Shown in pieces: positions 5,703 through 6,026 of a DNA stretch of 6,026 nt. Source of the DNA: Mediterranea massiliensis (GTDB lineage: Bacteria > Bacteroidota > Bacteroidia > Bacteroidales > Bacteroidaceae). The position numbers and the translations under genes are program-made. The stretch spans positions 1-6,026 of the forward strand of contig CATXSD010000153.1 of NCBI GenBank assembly GCA_958402075.1. The letters run 5' to 3'. The notes beneath the pieces were generated by a model. It did no database searches and was not told where the DNA came from. It was given only the letters and a program-made list of their open reading frames with translations. Numbering within the stretch: position 1 is the stretch's first letter; each line of letters starts with the position of its first letter.

Positions 5703-6026
5703 ATGAAAAAGAACAAGAACTACTTACTGACAGGCCTCTTTGCTGCCACGCTGGCCGCTATGGCCTTGGCTTCCTGTTCGGAGGACGAACCGAATAACGG
5801 AGGCAATGGTGATGAAGCTGCCAAGGGAAACTACGTGATAGCCGCTACTGTGACCAGCAGCAGTACCGATACCTACGTGCTGCTGACTGCTCCCTCGCTC
5901 GACGAAGGCGAAGTGACTACCCAGGGCAATGGTCTGGTGAACGAAGGTGCCACTTATTGGGTATTCTATGGCAATCGGTATCTTTATGCCCTGAACTACC
6001 ACCAGGGAGAGGCGGGTACCACACAA
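5703..6026 (+). CDS. Surface lipoprotein, DUF4374/XusB-like, 3' end outside window
   Basis: Only the first 108 residues are present; the frame is open to the last base. The N-terminus MKKNKNYLLTGLFAATLAAM is a lipoprotein signal peptide ending in the lipobox LASC, with Cys25 as the lipidated residue. The next residues, Ser-Glu-Asp-Glu, resemble the acidic surface-export signal of Bacteroides lipoproteins, so the protein is probably exposed on the outer leaflet. After a Gly/Asn/Asp-rich linker the mature domain begins at about residue 43 (NYVIAATVTSSSTDTYVLLTAP), then TTQGNGLVNEGATYWVFYGN and YLYALNYHQGEAGTT. This pattern matches my knowledge of the start of DUF4374 proteins, the XusB beta-propeller family that binds ferric siderophores. 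The gene lies 70 bp after the receptor on the same strand and is probably co-transcribed. The start is ATG 5703, preceded by purine-rich GAAGAAG. The full domain cannot be checked here. Confidence 0.8.
   Translation, partial: MKKNKNYLLTGLFAATLAAMALASCSEDEPNNGGNGDEAAKGNYVIAATVTSSSTDTYVLLTAPSLDEGEVTTQGNGLVNEGATYWVFYGNRYLYALNYHQGEAGTTQ

Noticed and set aside
5724..6026. Open frame on the - strand at the right edge
   Set aside because: It is antisense to the lipoprotein frame, which has a clear signal peptide, lipobox and family-like sequence. The antisense translation shows no domain.

Overview
The window looks like a Bacteroidota chromosome, most likely Bacteroides or a close gut relative. The evidence is the promoter motifs (TAnnTTTG-like -7 boxes with TTG-like -33 boxes about 20 bp upstream), the weak A/G-rich ribosome binding sites, a TonB-dependent receptor with an N-terminal carboxypeptidase-regulatory-like domain, and a lipoprotein whose mature end (Cys-Ser-Glu-Asp-Glu) resembles the Bacteroidetes surface-export signal. 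The species cannot be named from this sequence.

Layout. Bases 1-1679 are a complete or near-complete insertion sequence of the IS4 superfamily, IS1634-like. It has perfect 18-bp terminal inverted repeats and one intact DDE transposase of 518 aa on the + strand. It is visibly more AT-rich than the chromosomal genes to its right. Its right end abuts the rho-independent terminator hairpin of the enolase gene eno, which runs on the - strand (1732-3012), so transposase and eno converge. A 202-bp divergent intergenic region (3013-3214) follows. It holds two back-to-back promoter candidates of almost identical design and a small dyad exactly between them.

On the + strand come a TonB-dependent outer-membrane receptor (TTG start at 3215, 805 aa) and, 70 bp later, the first 108 codons of a lipoprotein that resembles the DUF4374 family and runs off the window at 6026.

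How the genes fit together. Enolase is a housekeeping glycolytic enzyme with no obvious functional tie to its neighbours. The receptor and lipoprotein form a probable operon. The pair matches the XusA/XusB part of the Bacteroides xenosiderophore uptake system, in which a surface lipoprotein captures ferric siderophore and passes it to the TonB-dependent receptor. The expected third member, a PepSY-domain inner-membrane protein (XusC), would lie beyond the right edge. No clearly undescribed system was found. The most unusual points are how the insertion sequence sits at the eno terminator and the possible read-through control hairpin at the transposase start.
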